Positions 1-8,822 of a DNA stretch of 63,581 nucleotides are shown piece by piece. A program made the position numbers and the translations under genes. The stretch's first letter is position 1. Each line of letters starts with the position of its first letter. The notes beneath the pieces are model-generated. The model saw only the letters and a list, made by a program, of their open reading frames with translations. It was not told where the DNA came from and ran no database searches. Origin of the DNA: Acidimicrobiia bacterium (GTDB lineage: Bacteria; Actinomycetota; Acidimicrobiia; Spongiisociales; ZC4RG35); contig BPGJ01000014.1 in the NCBI GenBank assembly GCA_026002975.1, positions 1 through 63,581 of the forward strand. The letters run 5' to 3'.

Positions 1-1224
1 AGGCGACCGCTAGCGTGTTTCGGTGGGGACACACTGGAGTATTGGGCGTTGGCTGCTGACCCGCTTGCTGCGTATGCTACGGATTCGCATCTATTCGGGC
101 TAGCTCTACTGAGACCTCCTGGGTACCCGCTGATCTTGGCGATCTTTCGGGCGCTCAGTGATAGTTCAGTCATAGTCTCGCTATTGCAAGCGGCACTAGG
201 AGTGGTGACCATATGGGTTACTGTGTTGGTTAGCCGCCAATGGATCGATCGACCAGGTGCCGGAGTAGCGGGCTGGTGGCTGGCGTTGGACCCTCTTCAT
301 GTCATCGAGTCGAGTTATCTGTTGACCGAGATTCCATTCTCACTGTTTTTGATACTCGCTGCCTGGGCTGCGTGGAAAGGCTTGCGGGATGAAGATTCTC
401 TCAGGGCATGGATTTGGTGGGGAGTTGCTGGACTTTTGGTGGGAATCGCGAGTCTGATTCGACCGATAGCTTTCTATTTGCCTGCAGTGGTACTCGCCAT
501 AGTGATGGGTTGGGCTCTCAAGCGAAAGCATCTGGGAGCGCTCCTCGCAGGTTTGTGCTTCGCCGTTGCGGCCGTATTTCCCATGGGAGCATGGACTGTT
601 CGAAACTGGCATGTAACCGGTGTCCCAGTGTTCTCGACCATACAAGGTGTAAATCTTGCGCAGTATCGAGCAGTAGGAGCGCTAGTAGAAGCCCGCGAAA
701 TGTCTGTTTCAGAAGCGCGAGACTTCGTGCGGGCTTTGGTGGAATCTGAGGCTGGCGAGCGGACCAATCCGGCTGAGATCAGCCAGGTTCAGAGCGCGGT
801 GGGTCTCCGGATCATTGTGGAAGAGCCGCTCGGCTATATGGAATCCGCAGTCAAAGGTCTGATACGCACTCTTGTGGGACCGGGAGGTGCTCACATCTCG
901 GCAAGGGTCGAATCAGCTGGGTGGCTATCGGCTTCCATGCCCTTATTGGTGGGGTTGTCGGCAGTATCCGCTGTGGGCGCCAGCGTCTTCTCGGTGATCG
1001 GCATCTGGTGGTTGGTCAAACGAAGAGCATGGAAGGTATTCGCACTGATCGCTGTGCCCCTCGGCTACATACTTGTAGTTGGCTCAGGGCATGAGTCCTA
1101 CTCTCGGTTTCGTTTACAAGTCCTGCCCCTGATTTTGATCTTTTCAGCTCAAGGAGTGGTCGCCGCATGGCGAGGTTTTCGTCGAAGACTCATCGGATCT
1201 CGACCTTCAGCCTCTCGTCTTTGA
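1..1224 (+). CDS. GT-C (PMT/ArnT-like, GT39) membrane glycosyltransferase, 5' partial
   Basis: The reading frame is open from base 1, so the N-terminus lies outside the window. The first residues contain GDTLEYWALAADP, followed by LRPPGYPLIL, which resembles the acidic first-loop motif and following conserved loop of dolichyl-phosphate-mannose mannosyltransferase-type GT-C enzymes. The rest is a series of hydrophobic segments (roughly ten) with short loops, then a basic tail (RGFRRRLIGSRPSASRL). Such enzymes move a sugar from a polyprenyl-phosphate donor across the membrane; donor and acceptor here are unknown. Base composition is visibly less GC-rich than most of the window. An internal TTG at position 49 is probably not the true start because the conserved motif lies upstream of it. 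Confidence 0.75.
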   Translation, partial: RRPLACFGGDTLEYWALAADPLAAYATDSHLFGLALLRPPGYPLILAIFRALSDSSVIVSLLQAALGVVTIWVTVLVSRQWIDRPGAGVAGWWLALDPLHVIESSYLLTEIPFSLFLILAAWAAWKGLRDEDSLRAWIWWGVAGLLVGIASLIRPIAFYLPAVVLAIVMGWALKRKHLGALLAGLCFAVAAVFPMGAWTVRNWHVTGVPVFSTIQGVNLAQYRAVGALVEAREMSVSEARDFVRALVESEAGERTNPAEISQVQSAVGLRIIVEEPLGYMESAVKGLIRTLVGPGGAHISARVESAGWLSASMPLLVGLSAVSAVGASVFSVIGIWWLVKRRAWKVFALIAVPLGYILVVGSGHESYSRFRLQVLPLILIFSAQGVVAAWRGFRRRLIGSRPSASRL

Positions 1225-1499
1225 TCGTCCTCGCCAACGGCGGCCGTCGTTTCGCCGACCAACGGGGGACGGGACGAACGGCAACACCCTGCGGCTCGGA
1301 TCGCTCAGCCCGATCCAAACTCGACCTGGGCTCAGCATCGCCGGGTGGTCTACCGGACGCGGTGTCCACACACCTGTTGGTTCCGCGCGGTGGGGTGGGA
1401 TGACCCACTCGATGCTCGGTTATGCTGATGTTGCCACGGCGGGCATTTGGAGGAGGGCTGGTTGGGCGAAGTGGCGGTGGTTGACGAATCCGTAGACGC
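1225..1499. other. Intergenic, no gene recognised
   Basis: Only short overlapping frames without codon-level plausibility are present. It separates the glycosyltransferase from the IS110 remnant and may include that element's 3' end; no repeat or terminator is clear. Confidence 0.4.
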
Positions 1500-2491
1500 T
1501 CCTATGTCTGTCAAGTGGGTGTGGGTGACGCCACGAGTTGTCGGATGGTCTTTGAAGAGTTCGCGGGCGACGTAGCGTTTGAGGCAGCGGATGATCTCGG
1601 CCTTGGTGCGTCCCTCGGCGAGGCGGCGAGCCATGTAGTCGTTGGTGGGTTGGTGGCAGTGGAGGCGAACGGGCACGATCCGCCAGAGGGCGTTGTTGGC
1701 TTGTCGGTTTCCTGCCCGGCTGAGCCGGTGTCGCTGGGTGTTGCCGCTGGAGGCGGGTAGTGGTGCGACGCCGCAGAGGGCGGCGAAGGCGGCCTCGCTG
1801 TTCAGCCGGTTGGGGTTGTCGCCCGCGACGGTGAGCAGAGTGGCGGCGACTTCGATGCCGACGCCTTTGTGGGCCAGGAGTTCGGGGGCGTGGCGTCGGA
1901 CTAGCTCGTCGAGGTGTCGATCGAGACCTTCGATTTCGAGGTCGAGCTGTTGGTAGCGCCGCGCAAGGATGCGGAGTGTGTGTTTGGCGGCGGCCTCTGG
2001 GGTGGTGGGGGCGCCGGGTCGGAACCTTGCGGCGGCCTCGACGAGCTGGCCCGAGACTGAGTTGCTGAAGTCTGGATCGGAGTGAGGCGGGGGCGGTTAC
2101 GACGATTGCGTGGAGCTGATTGGCGGTCTGGGTACGGGACTTGACCGCTGAGCGGCGGGCGATCCGCAGCATTCGGATCGCTTCGACTTGTCCGTTCTGC
2201 GTCTTGGGGGTGGCGGTGGCGTGACCTGCGAGCACGGCCCTGGCGGCGGCCTCGGCGTCGGTGGGGTCGGACTTGCCTTTCCGGCGGCGGTGCTGTCGGG
2301 ATGCATCGTTCCACCTCAACGACTGTGACGCCCTCGAGGGCGAGGAAGCGGACCAACCCAGCTCCCCAGGTGCCGGTACCTTCGACACCGATGACAGCCA
2401 CCTCGCCGTATGATCTCATCCAGTCCAACAGATCTCGGTAGCCGGCCGGAGTCGCTGGGAACAGAGCAGTGGCGAGTAGACGACCCAGGTG
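1500..2491 (-). pseudogene. IS110-family transposase remnant, frameshifted
   Basis: Three reading frames on the minus strand together give an IS110-type DEDD transposase. The N-terminal part reads RLLATALFPATPAGYRDLL and then VIGVEGTGTWGAGLVRFL; a second frame gives RRRKGKSDPTDAEAAARAVL, the typical KSDxxDA block; a third gives ARRLAEGRTKAEIIRCLKRY, the usual C-terminal end. At least two frameshifts separate these blocks, and the first residues are displaced beyond the IS256 insertion (the HVAAVLDHLG piece lies just right of 3873). The element is therefore dead. IS110 elements lack terminal repeats, so the exact ends cannot be set. Confidence 0.75.
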
Positions 2492-3872
2492 GGTCACGTC
2501 CCGTCAAGTGGTGGACTTTGGGGTCCGCCATCCTCACCACTCTCATGCGATCGCTGCGACGGGCTCCTGGTGGGCCTCACCTCCTTCCTCAGGGGCGTAG
2601 ATGCGGTCCATCGACTCTTGGGAGAAGTACCGGCGGTCGGCGACGGCCCACTCGTCGTCTTGTTCGGCCAGCACCATCCCCACGATGCGGAGCAGGGCCT
2701 CCCGGTTGGGGTGGATCCCGATCACATAGGTCCTCCGCTTGATCTCTTTGTGGAGCCGCTCGAGCGGGTTGGTTGACGCCAGGCGTCTTCGGTGGGGTTC
2801 GGGGAAGTGGAAGTGCGCCAGGAGGTCCTCAGAGGCGTCCTCGAGCAGCTCGGCGGCCTTGGCAAACCTCCCCCTGAGCCCCTCTGCCACCCGCTCAAGC
2901 TGAGCCCGGGCCGAGGCGTAGTCGGGCTGGGCGAAGACGGTCCGGACGAAAGAGGCCACCAGCTCCTGGGCGCCCTTGGGGACGGTGGAGAGCAGGTTGC
3001 GCATGAAGTGCACCCGACACCTTTGCCAGGCGGCTCCCTGCAGCACCTTGGCGATGGCTGCCTTGAGCCCCTCGTGGGCGTCGGAGACCACCAGGAGCAC
3101 CCCCTTGAGGCCCCTCCGCACCAGGTCCCGGAGGAACCGGGTCCAAAACGCCTCGTCCTCTGACGGCCCGGCATCGACCCCCAGCACCTGGCGCTCCCCA
3201 GACCGGGATACCCCCACCGCCACCACCGTGGCCATAGAGATCACCCGGGAGTCCTCTCTCACCTTGTGGTAGGTGGCGTCGACGAACAGGTAGGGGTGGT
3301 CGCCGGAGATAGGTCGGTTCCGGAAGGCCTCCACCTCCCGGTCGAGCTCCCGGCAGATCCGGGACACCTGGGAACGCGAGATCCCCTCCAGGCCCAGGGC
3401 CCGCACCAGGTCGTCCACCTTGCGGGTGGAGACTCCTGCCACGTAGGCCTCCTGGATCACCGACACCAGGGCCCGCTCGGTGCGCCGCCGGGGCTCGAGA
3501 AGCGAAGGGAAGTAGGTGCCGGGGGTGATCTTGGGGATCTGGAGCTCCAAGGTGCCCACCCGGGTGTCCCAGGTCCGGGTCCGATACCCGTTGCGGTAGG
3601 CGGTGCGCTCTCCGGTCCGCTCATAAAGCCCCGCTCCGATCCTCCCCGAGACCTCGGCCTCCATGAGGGCCTGGGCAAGGACCCGCACTCCTTCTCGAAG
3701 GACGTCGGCGTCCTCTTCTGAGAGGAGCTTGCCAACGAACGAGTCGAAGTCCATCCTGGTCTTGGCCATCGTCCACCTCCTTGTGGTTGTCCGACCTCAG
3801 GTGAGGATGGACGATGGCCTCTCTTCAACTGTGGATTTCCCCCAAAAGTCCACCACGTCCGGGGACGCTAAC
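2492..3872 (-). mobile_element. IS256-family insertion sequence, copy 1, intact
   Basis: This 1381-bp element is base-for-base the same as 19934-21314 as far as could be compared. It is flanked by an 8-bp direct repeat CCCAGGTG (2484-2491 and 3873-3880), the target duplication expected for IS256. The ends form imperfect inverted repeats sharing CGTCCC and GTGGTGGACTTT. It inserted into older mobile-element debris: removing it rejoins the IS110 reading frame. Confidence 0.95.
2543..3769 (-). CDS. IS256-family transposase (copy 1)
   Basis: A 408-residue DDE transposase of the IS256/MULE group. It catalyses cut-and-paste or copy-out movement of its own element. Visible landmarks are the first Asp in DATYHKVREDSR, the second in VVSDAHEGLKAAI, the family signature WQRCRVHFMRN, and the C-terminal catalytic Glu in NPLERLHKEIKRR. 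The length is normal for the family and there is no frameshift. The ATG is preceded by AAGGAGG (complement of 3776-3782). The identical protein is encoded at 19985-21211, so the element has been active recently. Confidence 0.97.
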   Translation of the reverse strand: MAKTRMDFDSFVGKLLSEEDADVLREGVRVLAQALMEAEVSGRIGAGLYERTGERTAYRNGYRTRTWDTRVGTLELQIPKITPGTYFPSLLEPRRRTERALVSVIQEAYVAGVSTRKVDDLVRALGLEGISRSQVSRICRELDREVEAFRNRPISGDHPYLFVDATYHKVREDSRVISMATVVAVGVSRSGERQVLGVDAGPSEDEAFWTRFLRDLVRRGLKGVLLVVSDAHEGLKAAIAKVLQGAAWQRCRVHFMRNLLSTVPKGAQELVASFVRTVFAQPDYASARAQLERVAEGLRGRFAKAAELLEDASEDLLAHFHFPEPHRRRLASTNPLERLHKEIKRRTYVIGIHPNREALLRIVGMVLAEQDDEWAVADRRYFSQESMDRIYAPEEGGEAHQEPVAAIA

Positions 3873-4450
3873 CCCAGGTGGTCCAACACCGCAGCGACAT
3901 GGAAGTCGTCGCCCCAGTCGAGCAGCGCTGCGATGATGCGTTCGAACTCGGGCAGCGGGCTGTCGCCATAGGCGTCGAGGAACGCTCCGAGCGCCTGGTT
4001 GGCAGCGTCGTCGTCGGGGGCGTGGTGGATTCCGTAGAGGTGTTGCAGCATCCGCCAGGCGGCTTCGAGCTGGGGGTCCCGGGCCAGCACCCGGCCCAGG
4101 GTGGCGATCCGTTCTGTGTCGAGGCGGTCGAGGCGGGTGAGCTGGAGGTAGCGGGAGCGGAAGATCTCGGGGTCGAAGGCTGGGCGGGAGCCCTTCTCTG
4201 CGATGCGCTGCACCCGCCTTCTGACCTCGATGAGCCCAGCGGCGAACCACCTTGCGACGTGAAACCGGTCAACTACGTGGGTGGCTCCGGGAAGGTGGGC
4301 TCCGATGCACCCGGGCGGTCTTGAACCCACACCATCGGCACCGTACCACCCGACGGATGTCCTCCACCTCCACAGCCAGACGTTCGATCAAGTCCACCAG
4401 CACCCCGACCACCCGGATCCTCCCCAGCGTGCAAGCGAACGGTCATAGCA
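3873..4450 (-). pseudogene. ISL3-family transposase remnant with internal deletion
   Basis: The upstream part (about 4450-4320) encodes VVGVLVDLIERLAVEVEDIR then VVRCRWCGFKTARVH, the zinc-finger N-terminus of ISL3 transposases. It then jumps to THVVDRFHVARWFAAGLIEV and continues to FERIIAALLDWGDD, part of the catalytic region, so a central segment is deleted. The last residues before the IS256 boundary (FHVAAVLDHLG) match the beginning of the IS110 protein rather than ISL3, showing an older IS110/ISL3 junction near 3905. It belongs to a different ISL3 subgroup from the intact copy at 8935. Confidence 0.7.
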
Positions 4451-4577
4451 TCAGGCGACACCAGGGCCCCTCCTCTGCTCGGCGACGTAGTCATCACCGA
4501 GTATCCAGGGGCCCTGACCATCAACCTGGCATTACCAGAATCACCGGCCTCCCCAACTCAACGCGCAGTCTCAAGTA

Positions 4578-4712
4578 GTGGAACTAGGACCGGGCGGGTT
4601 CCAGGCGCTCGATCCTTCCGGGCGGTTCCTGCTCGTGGATCGGTCGCTTCGGTCGGTGCTGGAGGTCATCGACCTGGATTCGCTCGAGGTGGTAGACAGG
4701 CTCTCCCCGTGA
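4578..4712 (+). pseudogene. C-terminal fragment resembling a beta-propeller repeat protein
   Basis: A short open frame ending at TGA 4710-4712 reads QALDPSGRFLLVDRS and then VLEVIDLDSLEVVDRLSP, which looks like one blade of a YVTN-type or cytochrome-d1-like beta-propeller. No start codon with a ribosome site lies upstream, because the ISL3 debris begins there. It is probably the tail of a gene cut by mobile elements. The match is short, so the call is weak. Confidence 0.35.
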
Positions 4713-4989
4713 TCGCGAAAACCGCCAGCTTGATGACCGGTCCGAGCCGCCCATGACCCGGATACAGACCTCGGTAAGTCGTCTACTTCGCAGGGTCGAT
4801 CATGTCCGACCGCGGGTGACGATCCCTATGGTTGGGAGGGAGCCAATGACTGAGAACCCGCGGGCTGGGTCGAGGTCGGATATCCGAATAGTGGTTTCTC
4901 GGCACGAAGAGCGCCATGATTCGGCCACCCCGGCGAGAGGAACCCCGAGAGCCTCAGGAGGCCGCTGGACGATCAGAGGGAGGTGTTCG
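4713..4989. other. Intergenic, no gene recognised
   Basis: A long frame extends upstream of the ATG at 4990, but its residues look random. The stretch presumably holds the promoter of the small gene at 4990; no distinct motif is seen. Confidence 0.35.
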
Positions 4990-5229
4990 ATGCGCGAAGG
5001 CAGCAAGCTCGTCGCACTTTTCCGTTTCGACCCGGAGGAGGGTCCGGACCGGGCAGCCGAGCGGATGTACCGGGAAATCCGGGCCATCGTGGAGGCCCGA
5101 GAGAAAGAGCGGAAGAAGGAGCAGACGGGGTCGGGTGACGACCCCGGAACGGCGACATCCCAAGACGTTCACGGGAAGGACGCCGGGTCGGCGGTGGACC
5201 CGGAGCCGGACGCCCCCTCCCAAGAGTGA
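4990..5229 (+). CDS. Small hydrophilic protein of unknown function
   Basis: A 79-residue protein. The ATG at 4990 was chosen over the longer upstream frame because AGAGGGAGG sits just ahead of it. The first half (KLVALFRFDPEEGPDRAAER) is folded-looking, followed by a charged helix (AIVEAREKERKKEQ) and a disordered acidic tail ending in PDAPSQE. There is no signal peptide or membrane segment. I do not recognise the family. Confidence 0.5.
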   Translation: MREGSKLVALFRFDPEEGPDRAAERMYREIRAIVEAREKERKKEQTGSGDDPGTATSQDVHGKDAGSAVDPEPDAPSQE

Positions 5230-5307
5230 GGGTCCGGCCGCGTTGCCTCTGTGGAGTTCTGAGGGGAGGCTGAACCAGGCCGCGAACCGGAGGCCGGGAT
5301 TCCGGTC

Positions 5308-5673
5308 TCATCCGTCGCGCTTCGCCAGACGAATCAACCGTTCCCAGGCCAAGGCGTAGTGCAACAAGGTCACTGCGAGGAACCCCACCGCCGGCCCGGT
5401 GCCGAGCTGCCGTGAGATCCCGTATGTAGCACCTGCGAACACCCCCACCTCTAGGAGGATCCGGATCTGACCGGATATGGCCACGGGCGCCGGCCCAGGG
5501 TCGTTGGGCACTCGGAACACAGCCCAGATCGTTGCGACCGTAACCGGGATGGCGACGGCGAGGACCCACCGTGCCACGCCCCGCCCGAGAGAATGCCCCA
5601 ACATCCCCCAGCCCGCCAGTGCGACCAACTCGAGCAGGAAGCGAAGCGCGTCGTTCCAGCCGACCTTCTCCAA
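5308..5673 (-). CDS. YrdB-like DUF2568 family membrane protein
   Basis: A 121-residue protein with four predicted membrane helices, starting near LRFLLELVALAGWGMLG and ending near GFLAVTLLHYALAWERLI. The layout, including the NDALRFLLEL opening and VFRVPNDPGPAP between helices 2 and 3, fits the DUF2568/YrdB family, whose function is unknown. The TTG at 5673 was chosen because GGGAGG lies seven bases upstream; the open frame extends further but without a ribosome site. Confidence 0.7.
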   Translation of the reverse strand: MEKVGWNDALRFLLELVALAGWGMLGHSLGRGVARWVLAVAIPVTVATIWAVFRVPNDPGPAPVAISGQIRILLEVGVFAGATYGISRQLGTGPAVGFLAVTLLHYALAWERLIRLAKRDG

Positions 5674-5818
5674 GGGCCACCCTCCCCGGTAGGCGAAGCG
5701 GCATGCCACCCTAGCCTCTCCCCGCGGTCTGACCCCCACCGGCGACGCGCAGGTGGCACCTGCTGGAGCGGGGGCGATGGGACTACCACTTCGGCGGAAT
5801 CTGGGAGGCTGTGGGTCG

Positions 5819-6445
5819 ATGGACCGGATCTTCGGTGGCGAATCTTCTCGGCGCCTGCGGAGGTGGGTGGCCTGGTCGGCGGCGCTGGTGGTGGCCTGGT
5901 GGGCGTTCAACAGCCTGTCCGGCACTCCCGAAAACTCCTCGGGTTCCGGTCCTTCCCCTGTAACCGCACCGGCGACGGTGACCACCGAGATGCGGCTCGA
6001 CGAGGCCGACGGGCGCCTGGCGGTGGTGGAGTCGATCACCGACGGCGACACCATCGTGGTGTCGGGTGGGGAGCGGATCCGGCTGATCGGGATCGATACA
6101 CCCGAACCGACTCGGGACGCCTGCTACGCCGCCGAGGCGACCCGGTTCGTCTCGACGCTGATCCCACCCGGGACCGGGGTCCGGCTGATCTACGACGTGG
6201 AGCGGGTGGACCGATATGGGCGCACCTTGGCGTACGTGTACCGGGCCGAAGACGGGCTCTTCGTCAACGCCGAACTGGTCGCCCGAGGCTACGCCCAGAC
6301 GCTCACCGTCCCGCCCAACGTGGCCCACACCGACGACTTCGTGCGGCTCCAACAGCAGGCCCGCCGAGCCGGGCTGGGACTGTGGGGAGCATGCGACACG
6401 GCCTCCGCCCGCATTAGCCCCGAGGACGTGACGCGCGAGGCCTAG
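5819..6445 (+). CDS. Thermonuclease (SNase) family protein, membrane-anchored
   Basis: A 208-residue staphylococcal-nuclease-type protein. Residues about 14-32 (WVAWSAALVVAWWAFNSL) form a signal anchor, followed by a Ser/Pro/Thr linker, so the enzyme would act outside the membrane. The SNase domain starts with VVESITDGDTI, then RLIGIDTPEPT and DRYGRTLAYVY, which contain the calcium ligands and catalytic Arg/Glu region of the family. Two Cys (in DACYAAE and WGACDT) may pair. The start at 5819 precedes the hydrophobic anchor; GGGAGG lies upstream at a longish spacing. It hydrolyses DNA or RNA phosphodiester bonds if active. Confidence 0.85.
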   Translation: MDRIFGGESSRRLRRWVAWSAALVVAWWAFNSLSGTPENSSGSGPSPVTAPATVTTEMRLDEADGRLAVVESITDGDTIVVSGGERIRLIGIDTPEPTRDACYAAEATRFVSTLIPPGTGVRLIYDVERVDRYGRTLAYVYRAEDGLFVNAELVARGYAQTLTVPPNVAHTDDFVRLQQQARRAGLGLWGACDTASARISPEDVTREA

Positions 6446-6623
6446 CCCCGAGGACCCGGGACTCATCCGGGGTCGGAGGCCCGATGGAAGTGAGGCCAGA
6501 TCATTGGAGACCTGGGATCGGCTGAGAGACTGGCTGATCCAGGTGGAGAACCTGCTCCGTCTCGGGTCGAAACCGGACGGCCCGGTCGGCTAGCTGCTCG
6601 AGCGGTGCGCTAGGTTCCGCCCG

Positions 6624-8579
6624 GTGAGATCCTCCCACTTGGACGTCTTCGACCATCTGGTCGACACCCTGCTCCCCGCCATGCCCGGGGAAGGTCCGGC
6701 CTTCACCACCGCCGGGAAGGATCTGGGGTTGGCGGCGCGACTCCCAGACGTCTACGCCCGGCTGCCCTCCGACCGGCACCGCCGCGACCTGTCGCTCTTC
6801 CTCACCCTCCTAGGGTCGCCTGTCGGAGGCATGGCCCTCTACGGCAAGCCGGTGCCGTTCTCCCGGCTGAGCCCGACCGACCGGGAGGCCGCCTTCCGCC
6901 GAATGGAGACCCATCCCGCCGGGCTGATCCGACGGGGCGCCAAAGCCCTCAAGGCGCTGGTGGCGCTGCTGTGGGTCACCACCGACGACCCCGACCACCG
7001 ACCCCCCGCTTGGGAGGCCATGGGGTATCCAGGGCCCGACGGACCACCCCCCGACGTCCCCAAGGTCCTCCCCACCGAGCAGGTGCTGAGAGACTCCACC
7101 GTCGAATGCGACGTGGTCGTGGTGGGGAGCGGCGCAGGAGGGGGCACCGCAGCCGGTGTGTTGGCGTCGGCCGGACTCGACGTGGTGGTGCTGGAGGCCG
7201 GCAGCTACCACAACGAGGCCGACTTCTGGCATCTCGAAGCCCAGGCCTACCGGGACGTGTACCTGGACGGGGCCCTCAACACCACCGCCGACGGCGGCAT
7301 GGTCGTCCTGGCCGGCCACACCCTCGGTGGAGGGACCGTGGTCAACTACACCACCTCTTTCCCCACTCCGCCCGAGATCAGGGAGGAGTGGGATCGGGTG
7401 TGCAGGTTCGACGGGGTGTTCTCCGGTGACGAGTACAGCCGGTCGGGCCGGGCGGTCGAGGAGAGGCTGTCGGTCAACCGGGAACACGGCTGGCCGTCCG
7501 GCCGGGACCAGCTCCTCGAGAAGGGGCTGCGGGAGTTGGGTTGGCACGTCGACGAGATGCCCCGGAACGCAGCGGGATGCACCACCGAGGCCTGCGGATA
7601 CTGCACCATGGGGTGCCGGCTGGGAGCCAAACGATCCACCCTGGTCACCTACCTGCACGACGCCGCCGAGGCCGGAGCCCGCATCTTCCCCCGAACCCGG
7701 GCGGACAAGGTGCTGGTGTCGGAGGGGCGAGCCGTCGGGGTGGTGGCCACCTCGGGGGAGGCCACCCTGACCGTCCACGCCCGAGCGGTCGTCCTCGCCG
7801 CGGGAGCTCTCCACACTCCCGCCATCCTCCTCCGAAGCGGGGTCGGGGGTCCGGCGGTCGGTCGTTTCCTCAGGCTCCACCCGGTGACCGCGGTGTGGCC
7901 CCGTTTCCCCGACCGGGTCGACCCGTGGACCGGCATCCTCCAAGCCCGGTACAGCGACCAGTTCGCCGACCTGGACGGCCGAGGCTACGGCTTCAAGTTC
8001 GAGACCGCCCCGATCCATCCCCTGTTCCTGGCCGCGTTCATCGGCTGGTGGGACGGCGCCTCCTACAAGCGGGACGTCCTGTCACTCGGCCACATGGGGG
8101 TGGTGGGGATCCTCCTCTGCGACAAGGGATGGGGCAGCGTGGGCCTGCGGAGGGACGGCTCACCGGTTTGGCGTTACCGCATATCCCGCTACGACCGGCG
8201 TCACGTCCGGGAGGGGATCCGTCGGGCCGCAGAGGTCGCCGCCGCGGCCGGCGCCGAAGAGGTGATCGCCTCCACCATGGTCCCGGTCCGCTGGCGGCCC
8301 TCGGCGGAACCGGTGGAGGCGTTCATGGAGCGGGTCGACTCGGTGGGCTACGGGTCCAACCGGACCGTGTACTTCACGTTCCACCAGATGGGCTCCGCCC
8401 GAATGGGGTCGGATCGGGCCCTGTCGGTGGTCGACCAGGACAATCGGGTGCACGACACCGAGGGCCTGTACGTGGTGGACGGCTCGTGTTTCCCCACGGC
8501 CTCGGGAGTCAACCCGATGCTGACGATCGCCACCATCGCCCATCGGGCCGCCAGCCGCCTCGCGGCTCGCCTGGGGTGA
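6624..8579 (+). CDS. GMC-family FAD oxidoreductase (alcohol/sterol-oxidase-like)
   Basis: A 651-residue flavoenzyme. An N-terminal alpha-helical region of about 150 residues, as in long-chain alcohol oxidases, precedes the FAD-binding Rossmann motif VVVVGSGAGGGTAAG (about residue 163) and VVLEAGSY. The middle has AGHTLGGGTVVNYTTSF, and the end carries HQMGSARMGSD and VVDGSCFPTASGVNPMLTI, the GMC C-terminal signature that contributes the catalytic His region. A cluster of Cys (CTTEACGYCTMGCRLGAK) lies mid-protein. It probably oxidises a hydrophobic alcohol to an aldehyde or ketone. The GTG at 6624 is the start; no partner gene is close. Confidence 0.85.
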   Translation: MRSSHLDVFDHLVDTLLPAMPGEGPAFTTAGKDLGLAARLPDVYARLPSDRHRRDLSLFLTLLGSPVGGMALYGKPVPFSRLSPTDREAAFRRMETHPAGLIRRGAKALKALVALLWVTTDDPDHRPPAWEAMGYPGPDGPPPDVPKVLPTEQVLRDSTVECDVVVVGSGAGGGTAAGVLASAGLDVVVLEAGSYHNEADFWHLEAQAYRDVYLDGALNTTADGGMVVLAGHTLGGGTVVNYTTSFPTPPEIREEWDRVCRFDGVFSGDEYSRSGRAVEERLSVNREHGWPSGRDQLLEKGLRELGWHVDEMPRNAAGCTTEACGYCTMGCRLGAKRSTLVTYLHDAAEAGARIFPRTRADKVLVSEGRAVGVVATSGEATLTVHARAVVLAAGALHTPAILLRSGVGGPAVGRFLRLHPVTAVWPRFPDRVDPWTGILQARYSDQFADLDGRGYGFKFETAPIHPLFLAAFIGWWDGASYKRDVLSLGHMGVVGILLCDKGWGSVGLRRDGSPVWRYRISRYDRRHVREGIRRAAEVAAAAGAEEVIASTMVPVRWRPSAEPVEAFMERVDSVGYGSNRTVYFTFHQMGSARMGSDRALSVVDQDNRVHDTEGLYVVDGSCFPTASGVNPMLTIATIAHRAASRLAARLG

Positions 8580-8822
8580 AGCCGATCAACCGACGTGGGT
8601 GAGGACGAAATTCCGGAGCCCTTCGGCGCCTGCCTCGTCGGCGACGGAGTTGTCCGTTGCGCATCGTCCTGCCTCGAGACGTGGGGACTCCGACCGGGGG
8701 AGCGGTTGCGCTCAGAAGTCTTGGCGAGGCACCCGGGGAGGCGACAATCGTGCCCCGGAGCGACGGCGCCCTCGAAAGGGTACGGGCCCTGGCGGGACCG
8801 GGCGCCGCTTCTCAAGAAAACC
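8580..8822. other. Intergenic, left flank of the ISL3-type element
   Basis: No convincing gene. Its last eight bases (AGAAAACC, 8815-8822) are the left target duplication of the ISL3-type element. Before that insertion it was continuous with 10245, just upstream of the operator at 10274. Confidence 0.5.

Noticed and set aside
1350-2497. Programmed frameshifting in the IS110 transposase
   Set aside because: IS110 transposases are single-frame; multiple shifts plus displacement of the N-terminus by IS256 indicate decay.
6810-8018. A 402-residue antisense ORF opposite the GMC oxidoreductase
   Set aside because: High GC opens long antisense frames; its residue pattern is Gly/His/Pro-rich and without domains. 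The same applies to many other antisense frames, e.g. 8812-10164 and 41290-42465.
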